From NCBI GenBank assembly GCA_963782465.1, contig CAWAJR010000006.1, positions 62,001-126,000 of the forward strand: DNA of 64,000 nucleotides, read 5' to 3'. Under the pieces are notes generated by a model that saw nothing but the letters and a program-made list of their open reading frames with translations, searched no databases and was not told the origin of the DNA. Both the position numbers and the translations under genes were made by a program. Source of the stretch: JAODBJ01 sp963782465 (lineage in GTDB: Bacteria; Actinomycetota; Acidimicrobiia; IMCC26256; PALSA-610). Positions 43,610 to 52,984 of the stretch are shown piece by piece. Position 1 is the first letter of the stretch, and every line of letters starts with the position of its first letter.

Positions 43610-44740
43610 TCAGGCCCCGGCGGCGAGGCGGCGGTAGCGGCTGGTCGAGTGCTCGGGGTCGGTGTCGAAGCGGGGGATCACTTCGTCGCCGAAGAGCTTG
43701 ATCGTGCGCTCGAGCAGCTCGTGCGGGTACACGCTGCCCGACGGGCCCATGATCAGCTGGTCGACGCCGATGTCGGCCCACTTCTGCAACGCCTCGGCGC
43801 AATCGTCGGGGGTACCGACCACGCTCGCACCGCTCTCCCACCCGGCCTGGATCTGGTCGAGGGTCGGGTCGGGGATCGTCTCGGGCCATTCCGGCGCCCA
43901 CGCGGGCTTCGGGAACGTGTCGAGGTACTTGAACACGAGGCTCTGCTGGCGACCGTTGCCCGAGTGCGTCATCCACTCGCGCGCTTCGTCGCGGTCTTCG
44001 AGGCACATGAAACTGGTCGTCACCGCGACGTTGTCGTTGACGTACTCGCCGACCGGCTCCGCGTTCACGATGTGCTTCTTGTAGGTCTCGATGAGCGGTG
44101 CCATCTTCGCCGGCGAACCGCCGGTGAAACACAGCACGCCGAGCCCCATGCGCGCCGCCTTCTCGAAGGTGCCGGGGTTCCCGGCCGCGACCCACATCGG
44201 CGGGTGCGGTTTCACGAACGGCTTCGGCAGCACGTTGCGCTTCGGCAACGAGAAGAACTTGCCGTCGAACGAGTACTCACCGTCGCGCCACATGTGCTTG
44301 AACTCGACGATCGCCTCGTCGAACATCTCCTTGGTGAGCTCGGGGTCGTCGATCCCGAACCCCTTCTGTTCGGTGGTCGACGAACCGCGGCCGGTGCCGA
44401 ACTCGAACCGGCCGTTGGAGATGAGGTCGAGCATCGCGACCCGCTCGGCGACGCGCGCGGGGTGGTTCACGGGCGGCGTGATGTTGATGATGCCGCTGCC
44501 GACGTGGATCCGTTCCGTCCGGCCCGCGACCCACGGCATCAGCACCTCGTTGGCCGAGATGTGCGAGTACTCCTTGAGGAAGTGGTGCTCGGTGAACCAG
44601 GCGTACTTCCAGTTGTGCTGGTCGCCGACCTCGCACAAGCGCAGTTCGCTCATGATCCGGTCGTGCTCGGCGTTCGGGTTCGCCGCCGACATCGATTCCG
44701 GGACGTACCCGCCCATGAACAGGCCGAACTCGAGCCCCAT
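43610..44740 (-). CDS. LLM-class flavin-dependent oxidoreductase
   Basis: 376 residues, ATG at 44740 with GAGGAG. Bacterial luciferase-like barrel: EFGLFMGG start, HNWKYAWFTEHHFLKEYSH, GSGIINITPPVNHPARVAE, FEFGTGRGSSTTE and PPMWVAAGNP. Uses FMN or F420; members are monooxygenases or dehydrogenases of alkanes, nitro compounds or terpenes. It has its own promoter region with a KstR-type box. Confidence 0.88.
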   Translation of the reverse strand: MGLEFGLFMGGYVPESMSAANPNAEHDRIMSELRLCEVGDQHNWKYAWFTEHHFLKEYSHISANEVLMPWVAGRTERIHVGSGIINITPPVNHPARVAERVAMLDLISNGRFEFGTGRGSSTTEQKGFGIDDPELTKEMFDEAIVEFKHMWRDGEYSFDGKFFSLPKRNVLPKPFVKPHPPMWVAAGNPGTFEKAARMGLGVLCFTGGSPAKMAPLIETYKKHIVNAEPVGEYVNDNVAVTTSFMCLEDRDEAREWMTHSGNGRQQSLVFKYLDTFPKPAWAPEWPETIPDPTLDQIQAGWESGASVVGTPDDCAEALQKWADIGVDQLIMGPSGSVYPHELLERTIKLFGDEVIPRFDTDPEHSTSRYRRLAAGA

Positions 44741-44828
44741 TCGTGTCTCCTCGTTTCCGCAACCGCGTTTGCGCGACCAGTGTCAGGAACGCACGTGCCC
44801 CGCCGGGATGGCGGTACCGGGCTCGGCG

Positions 44829-44847
44829 TAAATTAGAACACGTTTCA
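44829..44847 (-). promoter_or_regulatory. KstR-type box and AT-rich divergent promoter region
   Basis: TAGAACACGTTTCA (44834-44847) matches the published mycobacterial KstR pattern TnnAACnnGTTnnA on the given strand. TAAATT (44829-44834) and, on the other strand, TAATTT (44830-44835) are -10-like. This is one of the few AT-rich spots in the window. A GTGTCAGG half-site lies at 44780. The box could govern the LLM gene (start 44740) or the ABC leader. Confidence 0.45.
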
Positions 44848-44952
44848 ATTTACTGAGGCGGCGCCCGGTTGTCCAGCAACCGGGGCGTGACGGCAGCCGG
44901 GCCATATTCCGCCCCGGCGCCCGCCGGCGCAGTTAACGTCGCATCCCTCTCC

Positions 44953-44979
44953 CCCGGTCCGGCCCAGGACCGGGCTTTT
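44953..44979 (+). terminator. Intrinsic-terminator hairpin just before the ABC genes (attenuator candidate)
   Basis: CCCGGTCC-GGCCCA-GGACCGGG (8-bp stem, 44953-44974) is followed by CTTTTG, a classic terminator shape, only 25 nt before the GTG at 45005. An earlier hairpin, CCCGGTTG-TCCAG-CAACCGGG, lies near 44867-44887. No plus-strand gene ends here, so the hairpin cannot be the end of an upstream coding transcript; a regulated leader is the natural reading. Confidence 0.55.
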
Positions 44980-45004
44980 GTCGCGTCCGGAGGCTGCCGG
45001 CAAC

Positions 45005-45787
45005 GTGCGCGCCTACCTCGAACTCGCCCGCGCCGGGTGGCGCCGTTACGCGTCGTACCGCGCCGCGACCCTCGCCGGCGTGTTCACGAACACCGTGTTC
45101 GGTTTCCTGCGCGCCGCGGTGCTCATCGCGACGTTACGTACCGCGGGCGAAATCGCGGGCTGGGACCGGGCCGACGCGCTCACCTACACGTGGTTGACGC
45201 AGGGCCTGCTGATGGTCGTGCAGATGTGGAACTGGAACGACATCGCGCTGCGCGTGCGCTCGGGCGACGTGATCACCGACATGCAGCGGCCGATCGACTT
45301 CCAGGGCCAGTGGCTCGCGACCGACTACGGCCGCGCCGCGTACCAGCTCGTCGCGCGTGGGCTCCCCCCGTTCGTCGTCGGTGCGCTCGTGTACCACGTG
45401 CGGCTGCCGGTGCACCCGCTCACGTGGGCGCTGTTCGCGGTCAGCCTGTTCCTCGCGGTCGGGGTGAGCTTCGCGATCCGTTTCATCGTCAACGTGAGCG
45501 CGTTCTGGCTCCTCGACGTGCGCGGATCGCAGATCATGTCGAACGTGCTCGCGAGCGCGTTGTCGGGTTTCGTGATCCCGATCGCGTTCTACCCGGCGTG
45601 GGCGGCGCGCATCCTCACCGACCTGCCGTGGGCATCCTTCGTGCAGGCGCCGATCGACATCTTCCTCGAACGCCCCCACGCCTGGTTCTGGCTCGTACGC
45701 CAGTCGCTCTGGGCCGCGGCGCTGCTCGCCGCGGGGCGGGTCTTGTTCGACGCGGCAACCCGGCGCGTGGTGGTGCAGGGCGGATGA
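45005..45787 (+). CDS. ABC-2-type transporter permease (DUF990 family), first
   Basis: 260 residues from the GTG at 45005, chosen for the GGAGG 11 bases upstream; a TTG at 44978 lies within the terminator hairpin. Six membrane helices; opening AYLELARAGWRRYASYRAATLAGVFTNTVFGFLR is typical of ABC2_membrane_6 permeases that pair with daunorubicin-resistance-type ATPases. Stop overlaps the next permease (ATGA). Confidence 0.85.
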   Translation: MRAYLELARAGWRRYASYRAATLAGVFTNTVFGFLRAAVLIATLRTAGEIAGWDRADALTYTWLTQGLLMVVQMWNWNDIALRVRSGDVITDMQRPIDFQGQWLATDYGRAAYQLVARGLPPFVVGALVYHVRLPVHPLTWALFAVSLFLAVGVSFAIRFIVNVSAFWLLDVRGSQIMSNVLASALSGFVIPIAFYPAWAARILTDLPWASFVQAPIDIFLERPHAWFWLVRQSLWAAALLAAGRVLFDAATRRVVVQGG

Positions 45788-46611
45788 CCGCGACCCCGCT
45801 TCGCCGCTGGGGCGAGGGCCTCACCTTGTACCGCCGGCTCATCGGCGCGTGCATGCGCGCCCAGATGCAGTACCGCGCGTCCTTCTACGTGCATCTCGTC
45901 GGGTCGGCGCTCATCACCGCGACCGATTTTCTCGTGATCGCGGTCATCTTCTCGCACATCCCGCGCCTTGCGGGCTGGTCGCTCGCGCAGGTCGCGTTCC
46001 TCTACGGGATCTCGGGAATCGGGTTCGCGCTCGCCGACCTCGTGATCGGCCACATCGAGACGACCCAGGAACTCATCCGTACCGGACAGTTCGACGTGAT
46101 CCTGCTGCGGCCCGCGGGCACGCTGTTCCAAGTCGTCGCTTCCGATTTCGCGCTGCGCCGGTTGGGCAAAGCGCTGCAGTCGGCCGTCGTGTTCGCGATC
46201 GCGTTGCATGCCCTTCACCTTCACTGGGACGCCGGGCGCGTCGTCATGACGTTCTCGATGGCGATCTCGGGCGGCGCGATCTTCGCCGCCACCTTCGTGC
46301 TCGGCGCGTGCGTGTCGTTCTGGATCGTCGGCAGCGCGGAGTTCTCGAATGCGTTCACCTACGGGGGGCAGTTGATGACGACGTACCCGCTCACCGTGTT
46401 CGGGCCGTGGTTGCGCCGGACGCTTGCGTACGCGATCCCGCTCGCGTTCGTTGCGTACCTCCCCGGTCTGTACGTGTTGAACAAGCCCGATCCGCTCGGC
46501 ATCCCCGTCTGGCTGCGCTACTGCAACCTGCTCGTGGCGATCGCGAGCTTGTTGGTCGCGCGCGCCGTGTGGCACTTCGCGGTGCGCCACTACCGGAGCA
46601 CGGGCTCGTGA
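45784..46611 (+). CDS. ABC-2-type transporter permease (DUF990 family), second
   Basis: 275 residues. Six predicted helices; RRLIGACMRAQMQYRASFYVHLVGSALITATDF start and LRPAGTLFQVVASDFALRRLGK in the middle match the second partner of this permease pair. Translationally coupled on both sides (ATGA with the first permease, GTGA with the ATPase). Confidence 0.86.
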   Translation: MTATPLRRWGEGLTLYRRLIGACMRAQMQYRASFYVHLVGSALITATDFLVIAVIFSHIPRLAGWSLAQVAFLYGISGIGFALADLVIGHIETTQELIRTGQFDVILLRPAGTLFQVVASDFALRRLGKALQSAVVFAIALHALHLHWDAGRVVMTFSMAISGGAIFAATFVLGACVSFWIVGSAEFSNAFTYGGQLMTTYPLTVFGPWLRRTLAYAIPLAFVAYLPGLYVLNKPDPLGIPVWLRYCNLLVAIASLLVARAVWHFAVRHYRSTGS

Positions 46612-47582
46612 ACGCGGTCTCGCTGTCGAGCGTCGAGAAGACCTTCGTGCGCTGGAAGCGCGACGGGCGAATACGGCGAACGCGCGAGGTCGTGCGCGCG
46701 GTCGACGACGTGTCGTTCACGATCGGCGCCGGCGAGATGGTCGGGTACGTCGGCCCGAACGGTGCCGGGAAATCGACGACGATCAAGATGTGCACCGGGG
46801 TCCTCGTCCCGACGAGCGGCCGCATCGAAGTCGACGGCCTCGAACCGTCACACGACCGGGTCGAGCTCGCGCGCCGGATCGGCGTCGTGTTCGGCCAGCG
46901 TTCGTTGCTCTGGTGGGACCTGCCGCTGGTCGACTCGTTCCAGCTGTTGCGCCACCTCTACAAAGTCGGGGCGCGAGCGCATCGGGAGCGGCTCGACGAA
47001 TGCGTCGAACTGCTCGATCTCGCGCCGTTCCTCGACGCGCCGGTGCGGCAACTCTCGCTCGGGCAGCGCATGCGCGGTGAGATCACCGCCGCGCTCCTCC
47101 ACGACCCGCGGGTGCTCTTCCTCGACGAGCCCACCATCGGCCTCGACGTGGTGAGCAAGGAACGCGTCCGCGGGTTCCTCGCCGACCTGAACACGCGCTA
47201 CTCGACGACCGTCGTCCTCACGACCCACGACCTCGGCGACATCGAACGACTGTGCTCCCGGTTGCTCATTGTCGACCACGGCCGGGTGATCTACGACGGC
47301 GGCCTCGACGAGTTGCGTACCCGGTTCGGTCGCCACCGCACCCTCGTCGTCGACCTGGCCGAGCCGGTCCCCCCGATCGACGTCGAGGGTGCGCACGTCG
47401 TGCGCGTCGACAGCCTCCGCCAGTGGCTCCGCTTCGATCGCGACACGCTGAGCGCCGCCACGCTCGTGTCGGAGATCGCGCAGCGTTACCCGCTGCGCGA
47501 TCTCGCCCTGGAAGAACCGGCCGTCGAGGACATCGTGCGGCGCATCTACACCGACGGCCTCGACGGCGCCGGCACCCGGTAG
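46608..47582 (+). CDS. ABC transporter ATP-binding protein (drug/export type)
   Basis: 324 residues, GTG at 46608. Walker A GPNGAGKST (about 49-57), signature LSLGQRMRGE, Walker B VLFLDEPTIGLD, switch His in TTHDLGD. The C-terminal extension after residue 230 matches daunorubicin-resistance-type (DrrA-like) exporters. With two permeases it forms an export system for an unknown hydrophobic substrate. Confidence 0.9.
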   Translation: MNAVSLSSVEKTFVRWKRDGRIRRTREVVRAVDDVSFTIGAGEMVGYVGPNGAGKSTTIKMCTGVLVPTSGRIEVDGLEPSHDRVELARRIGVVFGQRSLLWWDLPLVDSFQLLRHLYKVGARAHRERLDECVELLDLAPFLDAPVRQLSLGQRMRGEITAALLHDPRVLFLDEPTIGLDVVSKERVRGFLADLNTRYSTTVVLTTHDLGDIERLCSRLLIVDHGRVIYDGGLDELRTRFGRHRTLVVDLAEPVPPIDVEGAHVVRVDSLRQWLRFDRDTLSAATLVSEIAQRYPLRDLALEEPAVEDIVRRIYTDGLDGAGTR

Positions 47583-47604
47583 CCCCGGCCTGTCGCTCCG
47601 GGGC
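47582..47604 (+). terminator. Weak terminator hairpin after the ABC operon
   Basis: GCCCCGG and CCGGGGC (7-bp arms, loop of 9) begin at the ABC ATPase stop codon. No U-tract follows. A TACCGT -10-like box at 47635-47640 downstream would start the herA transcript. Confidence 0.35.
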
Positions 47605-47677
47605 GGGGTCCCCGTCGCTGTCTCACCCCCTCTGTACCGTGGCCTTGGCGCTCGTGGACAGGCTCGAGGAGGTCCCC

Positions 47678-49399
47678 GTGACCGGCGATTTCACGCACGA
47701 CGACCGGGACGAACCGGTCGGAATGGTGCTCGGCACCGACGACGCGACCCCGCTCGACTTCTGGGTCGCGGTCGCCGACGGCGAGTACCTCCAACTCGAC
47801 GACGTCGTCGTGTGCGACCGCGCGGTGCCCGGACGCGACGAACAGGTCGCGATCTCCGGCGTCGTCTCGCAGGTGCGGGCGCGCCACGAAGGCGCGCATT
47901 TCGACTCCGACGTGTTCCTGATCGAGCGGGGCGTGCTGCCCGCCGAAGTCGTCGAAGCCGCGCAGGTGCTCACCACCCGCGTCGAGCCGGAGATCTACGT
48001 GCCGCCGCTGCCCGGCGCCGCGGTCCGGCGCGCGACACATGCCGAACGCGACCAGGCACTGTTCTTCGACCGGATGGACGCCAAGCTGCCGATCGGCCTC
48101 GGCCGCGACGGCGACCCGCTCTACGCGAACCTCGAGTTCATCGACGGCACCCGCGGCGCGCACATCAACATCTCGGGCATCTCCGGCGTCGCCACCAAGA
48201 CCACGTACGCGACCTTCCTGCTCTATTCGCTGTTCAACTCGGGTGTCCTCGCCGACGAGTCGCTCAACACGAAGGCGTTGATCTTCAACGTCAAGGGCGA
48301 AGACCTGCTCTTCCTCGACCACGACAACACCCGGCTCGACGAGGCCCAGCGCGACCGCTACCGCACGCTCGGGCTCATCCCCGGCGCGTTCAAGTCGGTC
48401 ACGGTGTACGCGCCGCCGCGCCGCAACGATCCCGAAGCCGTGCCCGACGTCGCGACCCGCACGCAGGGTGTGCACAGCTTCTACTGGACGCTCGCCGAGT
48501 TCTGCCAGGAAGAACTGTTGCCGTTCGCGTTCGCCGACGCGGAGGACGAACGCAACCAGTACACGATCGTGATCGCGAACGTCACCGCGATGTTGAAGCG
48601 CGAGGGGCGCGCCGCCGGCGACGACGGTGCCTGGCAGATCGACGGCGTCACCTTGCGCACCTACCACCAACTCGTCGACTTCATCCGCGAACGGCTCGAA
48701 GACGACACGACGCGCGCCGCGTGGGCCGGCCCGGCCACCGGCGCCGGTACCGTCAACGCGTTCTTGCGGAGGCTGCTCTCCTCGCAAAAGGCGCTCGTCC
48801 GTCTCGTACGCGCCGACGTGCCGCTGCGGGCCAACCACCGGATCGACACCGAGGAACAGGTCACGGTGGTCGACCTGCACAACCTCGACGACCGGGCGAA
48901 GCGCTTCGTCGTCGGTGTGACGATCCGCACCACCTTCGAGAAGAAGGAACAGAGCGGCCTGGCCCGCCCGCTGCTGTTCATCGTGCTCGACGAGTTGAAC
49001 AAGTACGCCCCGCGGGAAGGCGAATCGCCGATCAAGGAGATCCTGCTCGACATCGCCGAGCGCGGCCGTTCCCTCGGCGTGATCCTCATCGGGGCGCAGC
49101 AAACCGCGAGCGAAGTGGAACGGCGTGTCATCTCGAACTGCGCGATCCGTGTCGTCGGTCGCCTCGACCCGGCCGAAGCGGCCCGTCCCGAGTACGGGTT
49201 CCTGCCGACGGCGCACCAGAAACGGGCGACGATCGCGAAACCGGGGACGATGTTCGTGATGCAGCCCGAGATCCCGGTGCCGCTCGTGGTCGAATTCCCG
49301 TTCCCCGCGTGGGCCACCCGCATCTCCGAACGCGGCGTCAACCCGTCGGCCACCGGCGCGGCCGCGCTCCCCCACGACCCCTTCGACGGGCTGACCTGA
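47678..49399 (+). CDS. herA: HerA-family DNA-translocating ATPase
   Basis: 573 residues. GTG at 47678 preceded by AGGAGG. N-terminal HAS-barrel-like domain (residues 1-130), then a FtsK/HerA RecA-fold. The P-loop region is GISGVATKTTYATFLLYSLF, a variant ending KTT; Walker B FIVLDELNKYAP; and the arginine-finger-side segment EIPVPLVVEFPFPAWA at the end. HerA hexamers drive NurA along DNA during end resection. It heads a tight operon with sbcD, sbcC and a NurA-domain gene. Confidence 0.85.
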   Translation: MTGDFTHDDRDEPVGMVLGTDDATPLDFWVAVADGEYLQLDDVVVCDRAVPGRDEQVAISGVVSQVRARHEGAHFDSDVFLIERGVLPAEVVEAAQVLTTRVEPEIYVPPLPGAAVRRATHAERDQALFFDRMDAKLPIGLGRDGDPLYANLEFIDGTRGAHINISGISGVATKTTYATFLLYSLFNSGVLADESLNTKALIFNVKGEDLLFLDHDNTRLDEAQRDRYRTLGLIPGAFKSVTVYAPPRRNDPEAVPDVATRTQGVHSFYWTLAEFCQEELLPFAFADAEDERNQYTIVIANVTAMLKREGRAAGDDGAWQIDGVTLRTYHQLVDFIRERLEDDTTRAAWAGPATGAGTVNAFLRRLLSSQKALVRLVRADVPLRANHRIDTEEQVTVVDLHNLDDRAKRFVVGVTIRTTFEKKEQSGLARPLLFIVLDELNKYAPREGESPIKEILLDIAERGRSLGVILIGAQQTASEVERRVISNCAIRVVGRLDPAEAARPEYGFLPTAHQKRATIAKPGTMFVMQPEIPVPLVVEFPFPAWATRISERGVNPSATGAAALPHDPFDGLT

Positions 49400-49400
49400 C

Positions 49401-50570
49401 GTGAAACTCCTGCACACCTCCGACTGGCACGTCGGCAAGACGTTGCGGGGCAACTCGCGGCTCGACGAGCACCGGGCGGTCCTCAGCGAGATCGCGACGC
49501 TCGCCGCCCGCGAATGCGCCGACCTCGTGCTGGTCACCGGCGACATCTTCGACTCCGCGGCCCCGTCACCCGACGCGCAGCAGATCGTCTGGGAAGCGCT
49601 GCTCGCGTTGCGGGCGGGCGGTGCGCAGGTCGTGGTGATCGGCGGGAACCACGACAACCAGCGTGCCCTCGACGCCTTCGCGCCGGTGGTGCACGCGGCG
49701 GGGATCGAATTACGCGGGCACCTCGCCCGGCCCGACGCCGGCGGTGTGATCACGGTGCGGGCGAACGACGGCACCCCGGCTCGCATCGCGCTGATGCCGT
49801 GGGTCGCCGAACGTGAAGCGGTGCGCTCCGAGCAGCTCCTCGAACTCGACGGTGGACGGGCGGCGCGGCACTACGCGGGGCGGATCGAGCAGGTCGTCGG
49901 CTCGCTCACGGCAGGGTTCCGGCCGAGCGAAGAGGTCACGATCGTGGCCGCCCACGCGATGGTGCGGGGCGGGCGGCGGGGCGGGGGCGAGCGCGAAGCC
50001 CAGACCGTGTTCGAGTACGAGATCGACGCGGGCATCTTCCCGGTCTCGGCGCACTACGTCGCGCTCGGCCACCTGCACCGAACGCAGTCGCTGCCCGGCG
50101 CGACCCAGATCTGGTACGCCGGATCGCCGGTGCAGGTCGACTTCGGCGAAGAACACGACGTGAAGCACGTCCTCATCGTCGACGCCGAACCGGGAGTACC
50201 GGCGAAGGTACGACGCGAACCGCTGACCTCCGCGGCGCAGCTGCGAACCGTCGCCGGCACCCTCGACGAACTCGAAGCCGTGGCACCCGGAACCGGCGAT
50301 GCATGGCTGCGAGTGTTCGTGCGGGAGCAGTCGCGACCGGGTCTCGCCGACGACGTGCGGGCATTGTTGCCTCGGGCGGTCGACATCCGGGTCGAAACCG
50401 CCGAGCGCGCCGGCCGCCCGCGGCACGAGGAGCCGAGCACCCGCGCCGGCCGGTCGCCGCACCAACTCTTCGAGCAGTACCTCGACGCCTCCGATCAGGC
50501 GCGCGACAAGGACCTCATCGCCCTGTTCGATCGTCTCCTCGCCGAAGATTTCGAGGAGGCGAGCGCCTGA
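49401..50570 (+). CDS. sbcD: Mre11-type exonuclease subunit SbcD
   Basis: 389 residues, GTG at 49401, one base after the herA stop. Metal-binding motifs of the calcineurin-like nuclease: TSDWHVG, VTGDIFDSA, GGNHDN, and HAMVRGG plus LGHLHRTQ later. It forms the SbcCD complex that trims hairpins, protein-blocked ends and double-strand breaks. Confidence 0.93.
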   Translation: MKLLHTSDWHVGKTLRGNSRLDEHRAVLSEIATLAARECADLVLVTGDIFDSAAPSPDAQQIVWEALLALRAGGAQVVVIGGNHDNQRALDAFAPVVHAAGIELRGHLARPDAGGVITVRANDGTPARIALMPWVAEREAVRSEQLLELDGGRAARHYAGRIEQVVGSLTAGFRPSEEVTIVAAHAMVRGGRRGGGEREAQTVFEYEIDAGIFPVSAHYVALGHLHRTQSLPGATQIWYAGSPVQVDFGEEHDVKHVLIVDAEPGVPAKVRREPLTSAAQLRTVAGTLDELEAVAPGTGDAWLRVFVREQSRPGLADDVRALLPRAVDIRVETAERAGRPRHEEPSTRAGRSPHQLFEQYLDASDQARDKDLIALFDRLLAEDFEEASA

Positions 50571-52984
50571 TGCGGCCGGTCCGGTTGCACGTCGAGGGGT
50601 TCGGCTCCTTCCGCGACCCGGTCGACATCGACTTCGACGGCGTCGACTTCTTCGCGCTCGTCGGCCCGACGGGCTCCGGGAAGAGCACGGTGATCGACGC
50701 GATCTGTTTCGCGCTGTACGGCAGCGTTCCCCGCTACGACGACGAGAAGCTCGTGGGCCGGGCCGTGTCGCTGGGCAAGAGCGAGGCGAAGGTTTCGCTC
50801 GTGTTCGACGTTCGGGGCGAGCGCTACACCGCGACGCGGGTCGTTCGCGTTCGCGACGGCAAGGTGTTCGGGTCGCCGAAAGTGTCGCTCGAACGAGCGG
50901 GGGCCGACGGTTCCACCGACGTCGTCGCCGACAAGGTGAAACCGATGAAGGAAGCGGTCGAGCAGTTGCTCGGCCTCCAGTTCCAGCACTTCACCAAGTG
51001 TGTCGTGCTCCCCCAGGGCGAGTTCTCCCGCTTCCTGCACGATGACCCGGCCAAGCGCCAAGACCTGCTCGTACGGCTCCTCGACCTCGCGCAGTACGAA
51101 CGGGTCGCCCGCCGGGCACGTGCCGTCGCGAGCGAAGCCGACAACGCGGTCGCGGTGGCCGAGCAGCAGCTCGAGCGGCTGGCCGGTGCCACCCCCGAAG
51201 GGCTCGCCGCCGCGCAGGAGCGGGTCGTGCAACTGCTCGCCTTGCGCGGCGAGCTCGAAGACGCCAAACCGAACGACCGCAAGCTCGAAGCCGAGACCGC
51301 CGATGCGGAACGGCGCGCCCGCGACGCGCGCCACGCGCTCGACGCACTCGCCGCGGTGCGCGTACCCGACGCCGTCACCTCCCTCGACGAACGCCTCCGG
51401 GTCGCGCGCGAGGCCCGGCTCGCAGCCGACGAGCGCTTCGCCGCCGCGGAGGCGGCACTCGACCGGCTCCAGGAACAGGCCGACGACCTCGGCGACGTCG
51501 CTGCACTCGAACGGTTACGCGACGCGCACCAGACGCTCGCCGGCATCGGCGCCCGTCGGGTCGAACTTCGCGACCAGCTGGCCCCACAAGTCGAGGCGGT
51601 CGAACGTTGCGACGCGATCCTCGTCACCCTCGCGACCCAGATCGACGCCGCGCAGCAGGAGCTCGAATCGGTACAGGCCGCCAACGCAAACGCCGAGCTG
51701 CGTCACCAGCTCGAAATCGGCGCGCCGTGCCCGGTGTGCGAGCAGGAGGTGCACACGTTGCCGGTGCTGCTCCCGACCGGGGCGGTCGACACCGCGCGCG
51801 CGGCGCTCGCCGAACTGCGTAGCAAGGAACGGCAGGCCCACTCGGCGCGCGAGCAGGCCACCGCAGGCAAGGCGCGCCTCGAACACGACCTCGATGCGCT
51901 CGACCGGACCGAAGCCGAACTCGCCGAGGCGCTCGACAACCAACCTTCGCCCGAAGCAGTCGACGGCCTCCTCGCGACGGCGCGCGACGTCGCCGAGGCA
52001 CTTCGCCTCGCCCGCACCGACGCGAAAACGTGTCGCGGCGCCGTGCGCCAGCTCGCCGAACAAGAGCAGGCACTGGAACAGCAGGTGCAGCACGCGAGTA
52101 CCACCTACACCACCCAACGCGACGGGGTCGCCGCGCTCGGGGCACCGGCGCCCGAAGGCAACGACCTGGTCGAGACCTGGCGAGCACTCGAAGCCTGGGC
52201 GCACGCGACCGTCCCGCAACTGCGCGCAGACGCCGAACGAGCCGCCAACGACGTCGCCCGGAGCATCGAGGAACGCGCGGCGATGCTCGCGGCACTCGAG
52301 GCGCGCTGCCGGAGCGCGCTCGTCGCCGTCGGGAACGCCACGACCATCGCGGCATTCGAACTCGCGACCGTGGAGGCCAAGTCGGCCGCCGACAACGAAG
52401 TCGACCGGATCGAACGCGCGCTCGTCGAGGCCACCGAGGCAAAGGCCCTACGGGATCGCGCTCGGCACGACGGCGACGTCGCGAGAACGCTCGTCACGCT
52501 CCTACGGGCCGACCGTTTCGAGCGCTGGTTGGTCACCGAAGCGCTCGAAGTGCTCGTCGACAGCGCGTCGGTCATCCTGTACCGGCTGTCGGGTGGGCAG
52601 TACTCGCTCGCGTGCGAGTCGGCCGGCGGCGACTTCGTGGTCGTCGACCACGCCAACGCCGACGAACGGCGCGCCGCCCGCACGCTGTCGGGAGGCGAGA
52701 CGTTCCAGGCATCGCTCGCGCTCGCGCTGGCGCTGTCGGAGCAGGTCGCGATGTTGAGCAGTGATGCGCGCGCCCGCCTCGACGCCATCTTCCTCGACGA
52801 GGGCTTTGGCACACTCGACGCCGACGCACTCGAGACGGTCGCGTCCACCATCGAACATCTCGGCACCGACGGGCGAATGGTCGGCATCGTCACGCACGTT
52901 CCCGCCTTGGCCGAACGGGTACCGGTGCGTTTCCGGGTCGCGAAGAACGACCGCACGTCACACGTCGTCCGGGAGGACGCATGA
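50570..52984 (+). CDS. sbcC: Rad50-type ATPase subunit SbcC
   Basis: 804 residues, ATG at 50570 overlapping the sbcD stop. Walker A VGPTGSGKST (about 32-41), Q-loop LPQGEFSRFL, long coiled coils, a zinc-hook CPVC at about residue 387-390, then signature LSGGETFQASLALALALSEQ and Walker B AIFLDEGFGTLD. It lacks insertions and ends 4 bp into nurA. Confidence 0.94.
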   Translation: MRPVRLHVEGFGSFRDPVDIDFDGVDFFALVGPTGSGKSTVIDAICFALYGSVPRYDDEKLVGRAVSLGKSEAKVSLVFDVRGERYTATRVVRVRDGKVFGSPKVSLERAGADGSTDVVADKVKPMKEAVEQLLGLQFQHFTKCVVLPQGEFSRFLHDDPAKRQDLLVRLLDLAQYERVARRARAVASEADNAVAVAEQQLERLAGATPEGLAAAQERVVQLLALRGELEDAKPNDRKLEAETADAERRARDARHALDALAAVRVPDAVTSLDERLRVAREARLAADERFAAAEAALDRLQEQADDLGDVAALERLRDAHQTLAGIGARRVELRDQLAPQVEAVERCDAILVTLATQIDAAQQELESVQAANANAELRHQLEIGAPCPVCEQEVHTLPVLLPTGAVDTARAALAELRSKERQAHSAREQATAGKARLEHDLDALDRTEAELAEALDNQPSPEAVDGLLATARDVAEALRLARTDAKTCRGAVRQLAEQEQALEQQVQHASTTYTTQRDGVAALGAPAPEGNDLVETWRALEAWAHATVPQLRADAERAANDVARSIEERAAMLAALEARCRSALVAVGNATTIAAFELATVEAKSAADNEVDRIERALVEATEAKALRDRARHDGDVARTLVTLLRADRFERWLVTEALEVLVDSASVILYRLSGGQYSLACESAGGDFVVVDHANADERRAARTLSGGETFQASLALALALSEQVAMLSSDARARLDAIFLDEGFGTLDADALETVASTIEHLGTDGRMVGIVTHVPALAERVPVRFRVAKNDRTSHVVREDA

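Noticed and set aside
44771..44785. Sixth TGAC-N6-GTCA operator before the LLM gene
   Set aside because: Only the right half-site (GTGTCAGG) is present; the left half reads CGCG at the required spacing.
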